DNA from: Gemmatimonadota bacterium
Lineage (GTDB): Bacteria > Gemmatimonadota > Gemmatimonadetes > Gemmatimonadales > Gemmatimonadaceae
Reading direction: 5' to 3'
Assembly (NCBI GenBank): GCA_023249395.1
Contig: JAHFCS010000180.1
Location: 1-5,306 of the forward strand
Length of the DNA: 5,306 bases
Numbering within the stretch: position 1 is the stretch's first letter; the number at the start of each line of letters is the position of its first letter. Of this stretch, positions 1 through 5,306 are shown piece by piece. A program made the position numbers and the translations under genes. The notes under the pieces are model-generated. The model ran no database searches. It saw only the letters and a program-made list of their open reading frames with translations, and had not been told where the DNA came from.

Positions 1-544
1 GCGTCACAGGAACTGACGAGAGAAATTTCTCGACGATTCTCCGATTCGACTCGTTGTCGAGATTCTGCTCGATCACCTTGCCGGCTCCCGCGATCGCAAG
101 ATCCACGGCTTCACGCCGCAGCTCGGCAACGGCGCGGACCTCCTCCGCCTCGATCTCACGCCGCGCGCGCTCCAGCATTTCCTGCTGCTGCCCGCGCGTC
201 TCCTCCACCATCTGCGCGCGGAGCTTCTCGCCCACCGCACGCCCCTCGGCGATCATCTTCTGAGCGTCGCCGCGGGCGGCGTCGATCTGCTTCCGGTGCT
301 CGGCGAGGATTCTTGCCGACTCTTCACGGTCGGCTTTCGCGGCGGCGATCGCTTCGTCGAGCGCCTTCTCGCGCGCCTCGACAGCGGCGGTGATCGGCTT
401 GAACGCGAACCTCGAGAGAATGAACCAGACGACGAGGAAGATCGCAAGCGTCCAGAACATCAGCCCGCCGTGCGGCGACAGAAGACCGCCCTTCGCCTCG
501 GTGGCCGGCGCTTCCTGGAGCATCAACAGAAGAAAATTGTGCAT
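1..544 (-). CDS. atpF: F-type ATP synthase subunit b (3' end beyond left edge)
   Basis: Subunit b is the peripheral stalk of the F1Fo ATP synthase; it anchors in the membrane and holds the F1 head still through delta. 181 residues are visible and the reading frame is still open at the edge. A single membrane helix lies at about residues 28-46 and is followed by the typical FAFKPI junction (46-51). Next comes a long, highly charged helix rich in Ala, Glu, Arg and Lys (about 52-150), as expected for the b dimer coiled coil. The end (about 143-176, including RRIVEKFLSSV) resembles the delta-binding part, so only a short stretch should be missing. The ATG is fixed by an in-frame TAA immediately upstream. 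No good Shine-Dalgarno sequence precedes it. The N-terminus is about 20 residues longer than in E. coli b (156 aa in total) and includes a hydrophobic FLLLML stretch. Last visible gene of the operon, 139 bp after atpE. Confidence 0.95.
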   Translation of the reverse strand, partial: MHNFLLLMLQEAPATEAKGGLLSPHGGLMFWTLAIFLVVWFILSRFAFKPITAAVEAREKALDEAIAAAKADREESARILAEHRKQIDAARGDAQKMIAEGRAVGEKLRAQMVEETRGQQQEMLERARREIEAEEVRAVAELRREAVDLAIAGAGKVIEQNLDNESNRRIVEKFLSSVPVT

Positions 545-683
545 TTATCGGTTCACTGTGATGACGTTGGTCGGAGCCCGCGCACTGCGCGCGGGCCCCT
601 TTGAGCGTGGCTAGAACCGCCGGGCGTGACGCCTTCCGGCCGCGTCGATGGCGCGCCGGAGTGGATATCGACGATCACGCGCT
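545..683 (-). other. Structured spacer between atpE and atpF
   Basis: This 139-bp gap has no credible ORF but is rich in GC inverted repeats. The best hairpin pairs 576-583 with 589-596 (8 bp, all G-C, 5-nt loop). A second pairs 636-639 and 641-644 with 652-655 and 656-659 (8 bp with one bulged C). An alternative stem pairs 619-623 with 636-640. In the direction of atp transcription no T-run follows these stems, so they do not look like standard intrinsic terminators. They could act in mRNA processing, protect the atpE message, or attenuate atpF. That role is inferred; the pairing is seen directly. Confidence 0.5.
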
Positions 684-965
684 TCAAGGGCGGAACTTGC
701 CCTGGATCAGGAACGCGATGACGATCGCGAACAGCGCGACTCCCTCGATGAGCGCCGCGAAGATGATCGCACCCGTCTGAATGCGGCCGGCCATCTCAGG
801 CTGGCGCGCCATGCCGTCCATCGCCTGGCCGGCGAGCCGGCCGATACCAATACCCGCACCGATCACGGCAACACCGGCGCCGATTCCGGCACCGAGCTGC
901 GCCCATGCTGCGGTGTAGTTCTGGTTGAACGAAGCCACGGCCTGAAGCAGCGGAAAGATTGACAT
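684..965 (-). CDS. atpE: F-type ATP synthase subunit c (proteolipid)
   Basis: Subunit c forms the rotating ring in the membrane; each copy carries one ion. The 93-residue product is a helical hairpin. Helix 1 holds a glycine-rich GAGIGIG run (36-42). The polar loop has the conserved ARQPE (53-57), which contacts gamma/epsilon. Helix 2 runs at about 65-88 and carries the ion-binding carboxylate Glu74 in the context ALIEGVALF. The residues after Glu74 do not form the ES-T-Y pattern of Na+-binding rings, and helix 1 has no matching Gln, so a proton is the likely ion. The N-terminus extends about 20 residues ahead of the first helix core, slightly longer than the E. coli protein (79 aa). The start is supported by an AAGGGG ribosome site 8 nt upstream. 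The gene is set apart from atpB and atpF by long structured spacers. Confidence 0.97.
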   Translation of the reverse strand: MSIFPLLQAVASFNQNYTAAWAQLGAGIGAGVAVIGAGIGIGRLAGQAMDGMARQPEMAGRIQTGAIIFAALIEGVALFAIVIAFLIQGKFRP

Positions 966-973
966 TCTTGAAG

Positions 974-979
974 CCCCTT
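974..979 (-). promoter_or_regulatory. Ribosome binding site of atpE
   Basis: On the minus strand AAGGGG lies 8 nt before the ATG at 965. It is one of only two clear Shine-Dalgarno sequences among the genes here. A stronger site than its neighbours fits the high number of c subunits per complex. Confidence 0.6.
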
Positions 980-1084
980 ATTTTCTCGAACCACTTGAAG
1001 GTGGAGTCCGCGCCACCCGACGCTGCCCGCCGACGGGAGATGTTCCCAGCGGGCTTCCCGCGCCACTCAGCGCGGTACGATTGC

Positions 1085-1104
1085 GTGACGGGCCAGGCCG
1101 TCAC
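1085..1104 (-). repeat. Inverted repeat downstream of atpB
   Basis: GTGACGG and its exact reverse complement CCGTCAC flank a 6-nt loop (GCCAGG). It begins about 23 nt past the atpB stop codon in the operon message. It would form in either strand's RNA and has no T-tract after it in the direction of the operon. Confidence 0.5.
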
Positions 1105-1127
1105 ACAAAAACAGATATTGCTTGGCC

Positions 1128-1976
1128 CTAGTGCGCACCCTCGCGAATGAGCCCGATGAAGACACTCGTCAGAAGCGCGAACACGAACGCCTGAAGAAAC
1201 GCGATGAAGATCTCGAGCAGCATGATCGCCAGCGCGCCGAGGAAGGGTGCGGGGGCGATGAACCAGCTGCCGAAGCTGAAGATGAGACCAAGAAGAGCGA
1301 GGACGACGATGTGTCCCGCCGTCATGTTTGCGAATAACCGGATCGCCAGCGCGAACGGCTTGGTAAACTTGCTCGCGAGCTCGAGCGGCGTCAGCAGCGG
1401 CGTCAGCGCCAGTTTCATCGCAACCGGCTGATCGCTCGGCCAGTATACAATCGTCTTGATGTAGTTCCGGCCGAGGGCACGCATGCCCGCGATCTCGACC
1501 ATCACGAAGCTCACGGCCGCGAGCGTCGCGGTGACCGAGATGTTCCCCGTCGCCGTCGAGCCGTAGGGGATCAGTCCGAGGAGATTGGCGAAGAGAATGA
1601 AGAAGAAGAGAGAGAGGACGAAGGGAACGTAGCGCTCGCCGTGCGGACCGACGTTGGGAAGCACCACTTCCTGCCGCAGATAGAGGACGGCCGCTTCGAT
1701 TCCGTTGGCGAGCCCCTTTGGCGCCTGCCCCGCGGCCTGGTGGCGCTTGTGCGAGCGTGCGGCGAGGAGGAGCGTGATGACGCAGAAAGTCGCCGCGAGG
1801 AGCAACATCACGACGTGTTTCGTCGGTGAGACGTCGATCGTGAATTGGCCGATGTGGATCGGCTGCCATGTCGGGAGCTGCAGCTCGCAGGCCCAGCCGG
1901 GCTTGAGGCACGGATACTCTATGAAATGCGAGTCCGTGATGTGGGGGGTGATGATGTCCTGCGATTCAGCGATCAT
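1128..1976 (-). CDS. atpB: F-type ATP synthase subunit a
   Basis: Subunit a is the stator of the Fo motor and supplies the two half-channels that pass ions to the c ring. The 282-residue product has a periplasmic N-terminal stretch of about 50 residues with the familiar IDVSPTKHVV just before helix 1 (about 54-73). Further membrane segments lie at about 116-137, 146-168, 205-232 and 243-275. The essential arginine is Arg213 in AIRLFANM, equivalent to E. coli Arg210; Gln262 in LQAF matches E. coli Gln252. The residue matching E. coli Glu219 is His222 and the one matching His245 is Glu255, so the pair is swapped, as in mitochondrial subunit a. Cys23 and Cys30 lie in the predicted periplasmic part. 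The start overlaps the atpI end by 11 bp and has no clear Shine-Dalgarno sequence, which suggests translational coupling. Confidence 0.97.
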   Translation of the reverse strand: MIAESQDIITPHITDSHFIEYPCLKPGWACELQLPTWQPIHIGQFTIDVSPTKHVVMLLLAATFCVITLLLAARSHKRHQAAGQAPKGLANGIEAAVLYLRQEVVLPNVGPHGERYVPFVLSLFFFILFANLLGLIPYGSTATGNISVTATLAAVSFVMVEIAGMRALGRNYIKTIVYWPSDQPVAMKLALTPLLTPLELASKFTKPFALAIRLFANMTAGHIVVLALLGLIFSFGSWFIAPAPFLGALAIMLLEIFIAFLQAFVFALLTSVFIGLIREGAH

Positions 1977-2319
1977 GTGCCAACAGGAGAGGTTCGACGA
2001 GCATCGATAGGAAGAAGAAAGTCACCAGTGATACGAGCGCCGCGGATCGCGGCAGACCAAAAGCAGGAGCGACGAGGAACGCGTAGAGCACGAGCACTAT
2101 CACACGCAACACCGTTCCAATTGCCCAGCCGACCATCAGGTTCCGATGCGCCGCTCGCCGGGCGATGGTGAACGTCGCAATCTGAACCACCCACGCCACC
2201 GCGGCGCTCATGAGGAGCGCCTTTCCGTCGGCGGGCGAGTTGAACCCGAGCCGGAGCAGGAGCCACGAGAGGGCGATCAGCCCGGCGGTGGCGGCGGCGA
2301 AGTAAGCGCCCGCTTTCAC
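1966..2319 (-). CDS. atpI: AtpI-like membrane protein of the ATP synthase operon
   Basis: A 117-residue protein that is almost wholly hydrophobic, with four likely membrane helices (about 5-24, 34-55, 62-85 and 92-113) and few charged residues between them. Size, topology and position just before atpB match the AtpI family, whose members help assemble the c ring or carry Mg2+ in some bacteria. The sequence itself is weakly conserved in this family, so the name rests largely on context. I place the start at the GTG at 2319. It is preceded by AAAGGAG at 5 nt and overlaps the previous stop codon in a GTGA junction. A longer frame opening at 2466 would overlap atpZ by about 150 bp and add a basic, non-homologous-looking N-terminus, so I reject it. 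The 3' end overlaps atpB by 11 bp. Confidence 0.8.
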   Translation of the reverse strand: MKAGAYFAAATAGLIALSWLLLRLGFNSPADGKALLMSAAVAWVVQIATFTIARRAAHRNLMVGWAIGTVLRVIVLVLYAFLVAPAFGLPRSAALVSLVTFFFLSMLVEPLLLAHDR

Positions 2320-2594
2320 TGCCGCTCCTTTCGTCCGTGCAGCTCGTCGTCCCTTTTCTGGACCTTTACGAGCTTGCGATAGACGAGGTAGAAGCTTCCG
2401 GCTCCTCCGAGGAAGACCCCGCTGATGAGAAAGACGGGGCTGGTTCCGAATTTCGCGTCGATCCACTTTCCCAGGTAGAGAAAGAGGATGATTCCGACGA
2501 CGAATTGGAGTCCGAGCCCCGCGTAAGCACCAGCGGACAGCTCATCCGTGCGACCTGGTACTTTTCCGGTGCCGCGCGGTGTTGGGTCCGTCAT
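2316..2594 (-). CDS. atpZ: AtpZ-like (F0F1-ATPase gene 1 family) membrane protein
   Basis: A 92-residue protein with a polar N-terminus (1-20), two membrane helices (about 24-42 and 53-73) and a charged C-terminal tail rich in Lys, Arg, Glu and Asp. The motif from LGLQFVVGI through LGKWIDAKFGTSP (27-53) and the following glycine-rich second helix are typical of the AtpZ/ATPase_gene1 family. Members precede the ATP synthase genes in many bacteria. In alkaliphilic Bacillus, AtpZ together with AtpI has been linked to Mg2+/Ca2+ transport; the exact role here is unknown. It is the first gene of the visible operon and faces the divergent promoter region. The ATG has no Shine-Dalgarno sequence and may lie very close to the transcript start. 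Its stop overlaps the atpI GTG by 4 bp. Confidence 0.87.
   Translation of the reverse strand: MTDPTPRGTGKVPGRTDELSAGAYAGLGLQFVVGIILFLYLGKWIDAKFGTSPVFLISGVFLGGAGSFYLVYRKLVKVQKRDDELHGRKERQ
2325..2331 (-). promoter_or_regulatory. Ribosome binding site deciding the atpI start
   Basis: AAAGGAG on the minus strand lies 5 nt before the GTG at 2319 and inside the last codons of atpZ. It is the best Shine-Dalgarno match in the window and is the main reason for choosing the short form of atpI. Confidence 0.75.
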
Positions 2595-2604
2595 TCTGTG
2601 ATGA

Positions 2605-2632
2605 AATTTAGACTTTGTGAAATTTTTCGCAA
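2605..2632 (-). promoter_or_regulatory. Candidate promoter of the atp operon
   Basis: Reading the minus strand, TTGCGA (2632-2627, 4 of 6 matches to the sigma-70 -35 box) is followed after 16 bp by TAAATT (2610-2605, 4 of 6 to the -10 box). The AtpZ ATG lies only 10 nt past the -10 box, so the message would be leaderless or nearly so, in line with the absent Shine-Dalgarno sequence. Two copies of TGAAATTT (plus strand 2602-2609 and 2618-2625) sit across this site. Weak consensus match; a guess supported mainly by position. Confidence 0.35.
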
Positions 2633-2722
2633 GCGCCCGAGGTCACAAAACCGAAGGAGTGCCGAAGACAATCCACAATTCTTAACTGTCGGTGGGACAG
2701 AAAGTTAGCCGTTACTTCGCTA

Positions 2723-2751
2723 TTGACCGATCGTCATGGTGTTGATAAGTT
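2723..2751 (+). promoter_or_regulatory. Candidate promoter of the BsuPI-domain gene
   Basis: TTGACC (2723-2728, 5 of 6 to the -35 box) is followed after 17 bp by TAAGTT (2746-2751, 3 of 6 to the -10 box). GATAAG two bases earlier (2744-2749) is an alternative -10. The leader to the ATG at 2816 would be roughly 55-60 nt. Good -35 and spacing, weak -10. Confidence 0.35.
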
Positions 2752-2815
2752 GGCGCTCGTCATTTGTGAGCATGCCTTGAGCTCGCACGAGCCCCAGCGT
2801 CGGCCAACCGGTTAC

Positions 2816-3274
2816 ATGTCGAATCGTCTCATCGTTCCGCTTCTTCTTTGCGCCGCCACTGTGGCATTCGCCAGCAGCTCGTCCTCGCACAAGGACGACC
2901 CCACGAAAAAATCAGTCGGACGTCATCATGAGAGTGCGACGCTTGCGTCGTCGTTCACTGTCAGCGTGCGCGACGGAGTTCACTTCGCTCTCGAGGTAAG
3001 GAACAACAGCAACAGGATGGTGGAGCTCAGATTCCCGAGTGGAATGACGCACGACTTCTTCGTGCTTGACGCGAGTGGAAAGGAAGTGTGGCGTTGGAGT
3101 GCGGGGCGGATGTTCACGCAGTCGCTGCAGAACAAGCTTATCAAGTCGCATGACAACGCCGTGTTCGCAGATCGGTGGACGGCGACGAATGCGCATGGGA
3201 AATTTACGGCGGTTGCGATTCTGGCGAGCGAGAATCATCCCGTAGAAGAGAGGGCGGAGTTCGAGCTGAAGTAG
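2816..3274 (+). CDS. Exported BsuPI-domain protein
   Basis: 152 residues. The N-terminus (MSNRLIVPLLLCAATVAFAS) is a plausible Sec signal peptide: one basic residue, a hydrophobic core at about 5-18, and small residues for cleavage near 17-20. A Ser/Lys/His-rich linker follows. Residues about 46-152 form a beta-rich domain matching the BsuPI family: VRNNSNRMVELRFPSG (61-76), then HDFFVLDASGKEVWRWS (79-95) and GRMFTQ (97-102). The family is named after a Bacillus subtilis intracellular proteinase inhibitor, but most members are exported and of unknown function, so inhibition of a protease here is unproven. I chose the ATG at 2816 because it opens directly into the signal peptide; the frame extends to a TTG at 2723, but those residues look non-coding. 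No clear ribosome site. It stands alone, divergent from the atp operon and closed by a terminator. Confidence 0.88.
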   Translation: MSNRLIVPLLLCAATVAFASSSSSHKDDPTKKSVGRHHESATLASSFTVSVRDGVHFALEVRNNSNRMVELRFPSGMTHDFFVLDASGKEVWRWSAGRMFTQSLQNKLIKSHDNAVFADRWTATNAHGKFTAVAILASENHPVEERAEFELK

Positions 3275-3302
3275 AGATAGCGGCTTACAGTCGGATTTGG
3301 CG

Positions 3303-3330
3303 CCGTCGCTCTCACAAGCGGCGGTTTTTT
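3303..3330 (+). terminator. Intrinsic terminator after the BsuPI-domain gene
   Basis: CCGTCGCT (3303-3310) pairs with AGCGGCGG (3317-3324) over 8 bp with one G-U pair and a 6-nt loop, directly followed by six T (3325-3330). It lies 29 bp past the stop codon. It separates this gene from the regulator, so the latter needs its own promoter. Confidence 0.88.
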
Positions 3331-3337
3331 ATTGTCG

Positions 3338-3369
3338 CTGACGCTTCTCTGACGCTTCCGCCGTACCTT
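3338..3369 (+). promoter_or_regulatory. Tandem 11-bp direct repeats and possible -10 box before the regulator gene
   Basis: CTGACGCTTC occurs at 3338-3347 and again at 3349-3358, so the period is exactly 11 bp, one turn of DNA. A weak -10-like TACCTT (3364-3369) begins 5 bp after the second copy and ends 7 nt before the ATG at 3377, which would give a leaderless message. Streptomyces SARP regulators bind direct repeats with 11-bp spacing whose downstream copy is about 8 bp from the -10 box, replacing the -35 contact. The downstream gene encodes a protein with a SARP-like DNA-binding region. The repeat is seen directly; its use as an operator is inference. Confidence 0.5.
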
Positions 3370-3376
3370 CTATGGT

Positions 3377-5306
3377 ATGGCAAAGACGCCTGGTTCAGCG
3401 ATTGCGCTCCGTGCGCTGGGCGATGCAAGCATAACTACGCCGCTTGCGAGAATAGACCCTGCATCGGAGATCATCTTTGCGGCAGCGCTCTACCTGATCC
3501 TCGAGCGAAACGAACCAGTCAGCAGGCGAACGATGCAGGCGATGCTCTGGCCGGATGTGTCCGACGGCATTGCCGCGCATCGGATGCGGCAAACATTGCT
3601 CAAGCTCCGTCGGGTTGGCTTTCCGATCGATCTCAAGGATAAGGGCCGACTCTCGCTCTCGACGGAGTCAATTTCTATCGACTACGAGGAATTTCTCGCA
3701 GCTCGGAAGGGCGTCGAGAATGGTAACGACGACGCTCTCGTGATGCTTCCCGCATATGAGCCACGGTTTTCCCAACCCTATCTCGAGTGGCTGGACACGC
3801 GAAAGTCAGAGGTGAATGCCTCCATGACTCGGGTGATGCTTGGCATCATCGCCCGCCACCGTGTGAAGGGCGAGTGGGTGGAGGCGGAGCTCAACGCGTC
3901 GCGGCTGCTGCGCTTTCAGCCATACAATGAAGAAGCGACGCTTGCGATGGCTGAGGCATGCGCGATGCGCGGCGGGAAGCTGGACGCGATGCGGATCCTC
4001 GACCGGTATCTGAGTGAAGTTGGCAGCGGCCCGACGGATCTCCGCCTTCCGGCGACGATCATGCGACGGAGGATCGCCGACCGGATGCACCCGCGCGCAG
4101 AAGCAGCTGTTGGTGAATCACCACTCGTTGGTCGCGGGGCGGTGATGGAGCAGCTGGGTGAGCTTCTCCAGCGCTCGCGGGAGGGAAGGGGTCAGGCGTG
4201 CTTTGTCTGGGGCGACGCCGGAGTGGGAAAGAGTCGTCTGCTCGCTGAGTTTGCGACATTCGCGTCGCTACAGGGAATCCCGACTCAGCGTGTGCAGTGC
4301 CGACCGAGCGATCCAAGCCGTCCGTTGTCGGTGTTCGTGGATCTCGTGCCTGGATTGAGAACCATGCGCGGTGCAATCGGCTGTTCGCCGGAGACTTTTA
4401 CCTATCTCGACAGGCTTACCAAGCACAAGCCTAGCAAGCTTGAGATCAGGGCTGACGAGAGCGATTCGGAGTTCGTTTACGCAAGGGTACAACAATCGCT
4501 GTTCGATCTGGTCGACGCAGTATCGGATGAAGGCTGCCTCATAGTTCTCGTCGAGGACGTGCACTGGGTCGACTCGACGTCGGCAAAGCTGCTCCGCGAG
4601 ATGGTCGCATGGGCGACTGAGCACTCGATTCTGTTCGCATTCACGGGACGCGATCAGCCCGGCGAATGGTTGGCGGGATTGTCGAAGATGTTGACTGAGA
4701 TTCATCTGCCGCCGCTCGAGCCAGGCCCGTCGAGGGATGTTGTGCTCGGCGTGGTTCGGCAGCACGGCCGAGAGATTGGTGAGCGCTATCTCGATTGGTG
4801 TGTCCGCGTCGCGGAGGGGAATCCGTATTTCCTTCAGGAACTGGCGAATCACTGGATCGAGACTGGCGAGCAGCACAAGGTACCATCGTCGCTGGCCGCG
4901 GTGCTCAATGAAAGGATCTCGCGGCTCACGGCCGACGCGCTGCAGCTTCTTCAGACGTGCGCAGTGCTCGAGAAGAACTCTACGTTGGAACGGATCGTGG
5001 AAGTATTGGGCTATCCGTCGCACCAGATGCTTCGCGCTATCAATGAACTCGGGAGCGCAGGAATGCTGGTGATGGAGCCGAGTGAATTTGGTAAGAACGC
5101 TGCCGATCGATTCTCGAGTAGGCACGATCTCCTGTCGAATGCTGCACTCTCACGCCTCACGGCGCCGGCGCTGGCATTTCTCCATCGTCAGGCCGGTACC
5201 ATACTCGAGAGGGAAATCGATGCTGAACGGTCGGCGGCAATTCTCTGGGATTGCGCAAACCACTGGCGATTGGCCGGAGATGTTGGGCGTGCGTTCGAAT
5301 TGGCCA
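3377..5306 (+). CDS. SARP-like transcriptional regulator with BTAD and ATPase domains (3' end beyond right edge)
   Basis: 643 residues are visible and the frame is open at the edge. Residues about 8-105 resemble the winged helix of SARP-type activators: an LRALG start and VSRRTMQAMLWPD (48-60) leading into AAHRMRQTLLKLRR (66-79), the likely recognition helix. Residues about 120-235 form the helical BTAD region (PYLEWLD, RLLRFQPYNEEA). From PLVGR (249-253) follows an AAA/STAND-type ATPase with Walker A GDAGVGKS (279-286, Lys285), Walker B LIVLVEDVHWVD (388-399), a GRD at 424-426 and EGNPYFLQEL (480-489). Family members with tetratricopeptide C-termini are large, so several hundred residues may be missing. 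Likely a cytoplasmic, ATP-gated transcription factor; ligand and targets unknown. The ATG at 3377 is the first in frame after a TGA at 3350 and has no ribosome site. Neighbours offer no hint of its regulon. Confidence 0.9.
   Translation, partial: MAKTPGSAIALRALGDASITTPLARIDPASEIIFAAALYLILERNEPVSRRTMQAMLWPDVSDGIAAHRMRQTLLKLRRVGFPIDLKDKGRLSLSTESISIDYEEFLAARKGVENGNDDALVMLPAYEPRFSQPYLEWLDTRKSEVNASMTRVMLGIIARHRVKGEWVEAELNASRLLRFQPYNEEATLAMAEACAMRGGKLDAMRILDRYLSEVGSGPTDLRLPATIMRRRIADRMHPRAEAAVGESPLVGRGAVMEQLGELLQRSREGRGQACFVWGDAGVGKSRLLAEFATFASLQGIPTQRVQCRPSDPSRPLSVFVDLVPGLRTMRGAIGCSPETFTYLDRLTKHKPSKLEIRADESDSEFVYARVQQSLFDLVDAVSDEGCLIVLVEDVHWVDSTSAKLLREMVAWATEHSILFAFTGRDQPGEWLAGLSKMLTEIHLPPLEPGPSRDVVLGVVRQHGREIGERYLDWCVRVAEGNPYFLQELANHWIETGEQHKVPSSLAAVLNERISRLTADALQLLQTCAVLEKNSTLERIVEVLGYPSHQMLRAINELGSAGMLVMEPSEFGKNAADRFSSRHDLLSNAALSRLTAPALAFLHRQAGTILEREIDAERSAAILWDCANHWRLAGDVGRAFELA

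Larger units (their letters stand above)
966..1127 (-). other. Structured spacer between atpB and atpE
   Basis: This 162-bp gap has no supported gene. A perfect 7-bp stem pairs 1085-1091 (GTGACGG) with 1098-1104 (CCGTCAC) around a 6-nt loop. Shorter GC stems lie at about 1027-1073, for example CCCG at 1029-1032 with CGGG at 1034-1037 or CCCGC with GCGGG in the 1052-1063 region. On the transcribed strand the T-rich stretch (five T, opposite the A-run at 1106-1110) comes before the 1085-1104 hairpin, not after it, so it is not a standard terminator. A role as leader, processing site or stabiliser of the atpE message is inference. Confidence 0.45.
2595..2815. other. Divergent intergenic region
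   Basis: 221 bp between the diverging atpZ and the BsuPI-domain gene, noticeably more AT-rich near atpZ than the genes around it. It should hold promoters for both directions. Besides the two candidates listed separately, I see a short dyad CTGTC-GGTGG-GACAG (2686-2700) that could be an operator or chance, and an 8-bp palindrome AACCGGTT (2806-2813) next to the start of the plus-strand gene. No small gene is supported. Confidence 0.5.

Noticed and set aside
576..602. Intrinsic terminator in the atpE-atpF spacer
   Set aside because: The hairpin is strong, but only a CCCCTTT follows it on the plus strand and no T-run follows on the operon strand, so it is not a standard terminator for either direction.
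253..614. Small open frames on both strands within and beside atpF
   Set aside because: All are out of frame with the subunit b sequence and have low-complexity Arg/Ser-rich products.
796..1911. Long minus-strand open frame of 371 codons across atpB and atpE
   Set aside because: It runs out of frame through two unmistakable ATP synthase genes and their spacer; the product is Arg/Pro/Ala-rich, as expected from GC-rich DNA read in a wrong frame.
2723..2815. N-terminal extension of the BsuPI-domain protein from a TTG
   Set aside because: It would place about 31 polar residues before the signal peptide, and the TTG is part of the best -35 candidate.
3371..3376. TATGGT as -10 box with CTGACG (3349-3354) as -35, spacer 16 bp
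   Set aside because: The matches are reasonable, but transcription would start inside the gene, after the only sensible ATG at 3377. TACCTT at 3364-3369 fits better.
3175..3642. Plus-strand open frame of 155 codons
   Set aside because: It overlaps the end of the BsuPI gene, crosses a strong intrinsic terminator and enters the regulator out of frame.
4268..5125. Minus-strand open frame of 285 codons
   Set aside because: It is antisense to the ATPase part of the regulator, whose Walker motifs prove the plus-strand frame. No recognisable domain in the antisense product.

Overview
The window comes from a GC-rich bacterial chromosome. Gemmatimonadota or a related soil lineage is my best guess. 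It rests on gene style only: an AtpZ/AtpI-led F-type ATP synthase operon, a BsuPI-domain lipoprotein-like secreted protein, and a SARP-like winged-helix/BTAD/ATPase regulator. I have no database hit to confirm it. I see no mobile element, tRNA, rRNA or CRISPR array.

Left half (positions 1-2594, minus strand): the 5' part of an ATP synthase operon, read right to left as atpZ, atpI, atpB (subunit a), atpE (subunit c) and atpF (subunit b, cut by the left edge). These genes build the membrane Fo motor, with two accessory membrane proteins at the front. The first three genes overlap end to start, 4 bp for atpZ/atpI and 11 bp for atpI/atpB. atpE instead sits between two long structured spacers of 162 and 139 bp, which fits the need to make many c subunits per complex. 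The F1 genes presumably follow beyond the left edge.

Middle (2595-3330): a divergent 221-bp promoter region, then a plus-strand gene for a small exported protein with a clear BsuPI domain, closed by a good intrinsic terminator at 3303-3330.

Right half (3331-5306, plus strand): a 46-bp gap carrying two tandem 11-bp direct repeats, followed by a large gene cut by the right edge. Its 643 visible residues form a SARP-like winged helix, a BTAD helical region and an AAA/STAND-type ATPase with intact Walker motifs. The repeats have the period and approximate placement of SARP operators, so autoregulation is a testable idea and the most interesting lead here.

The ATP synthase genes are ordinary and well supported. 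I see no clear evidence of a wholly new biological system in this window.
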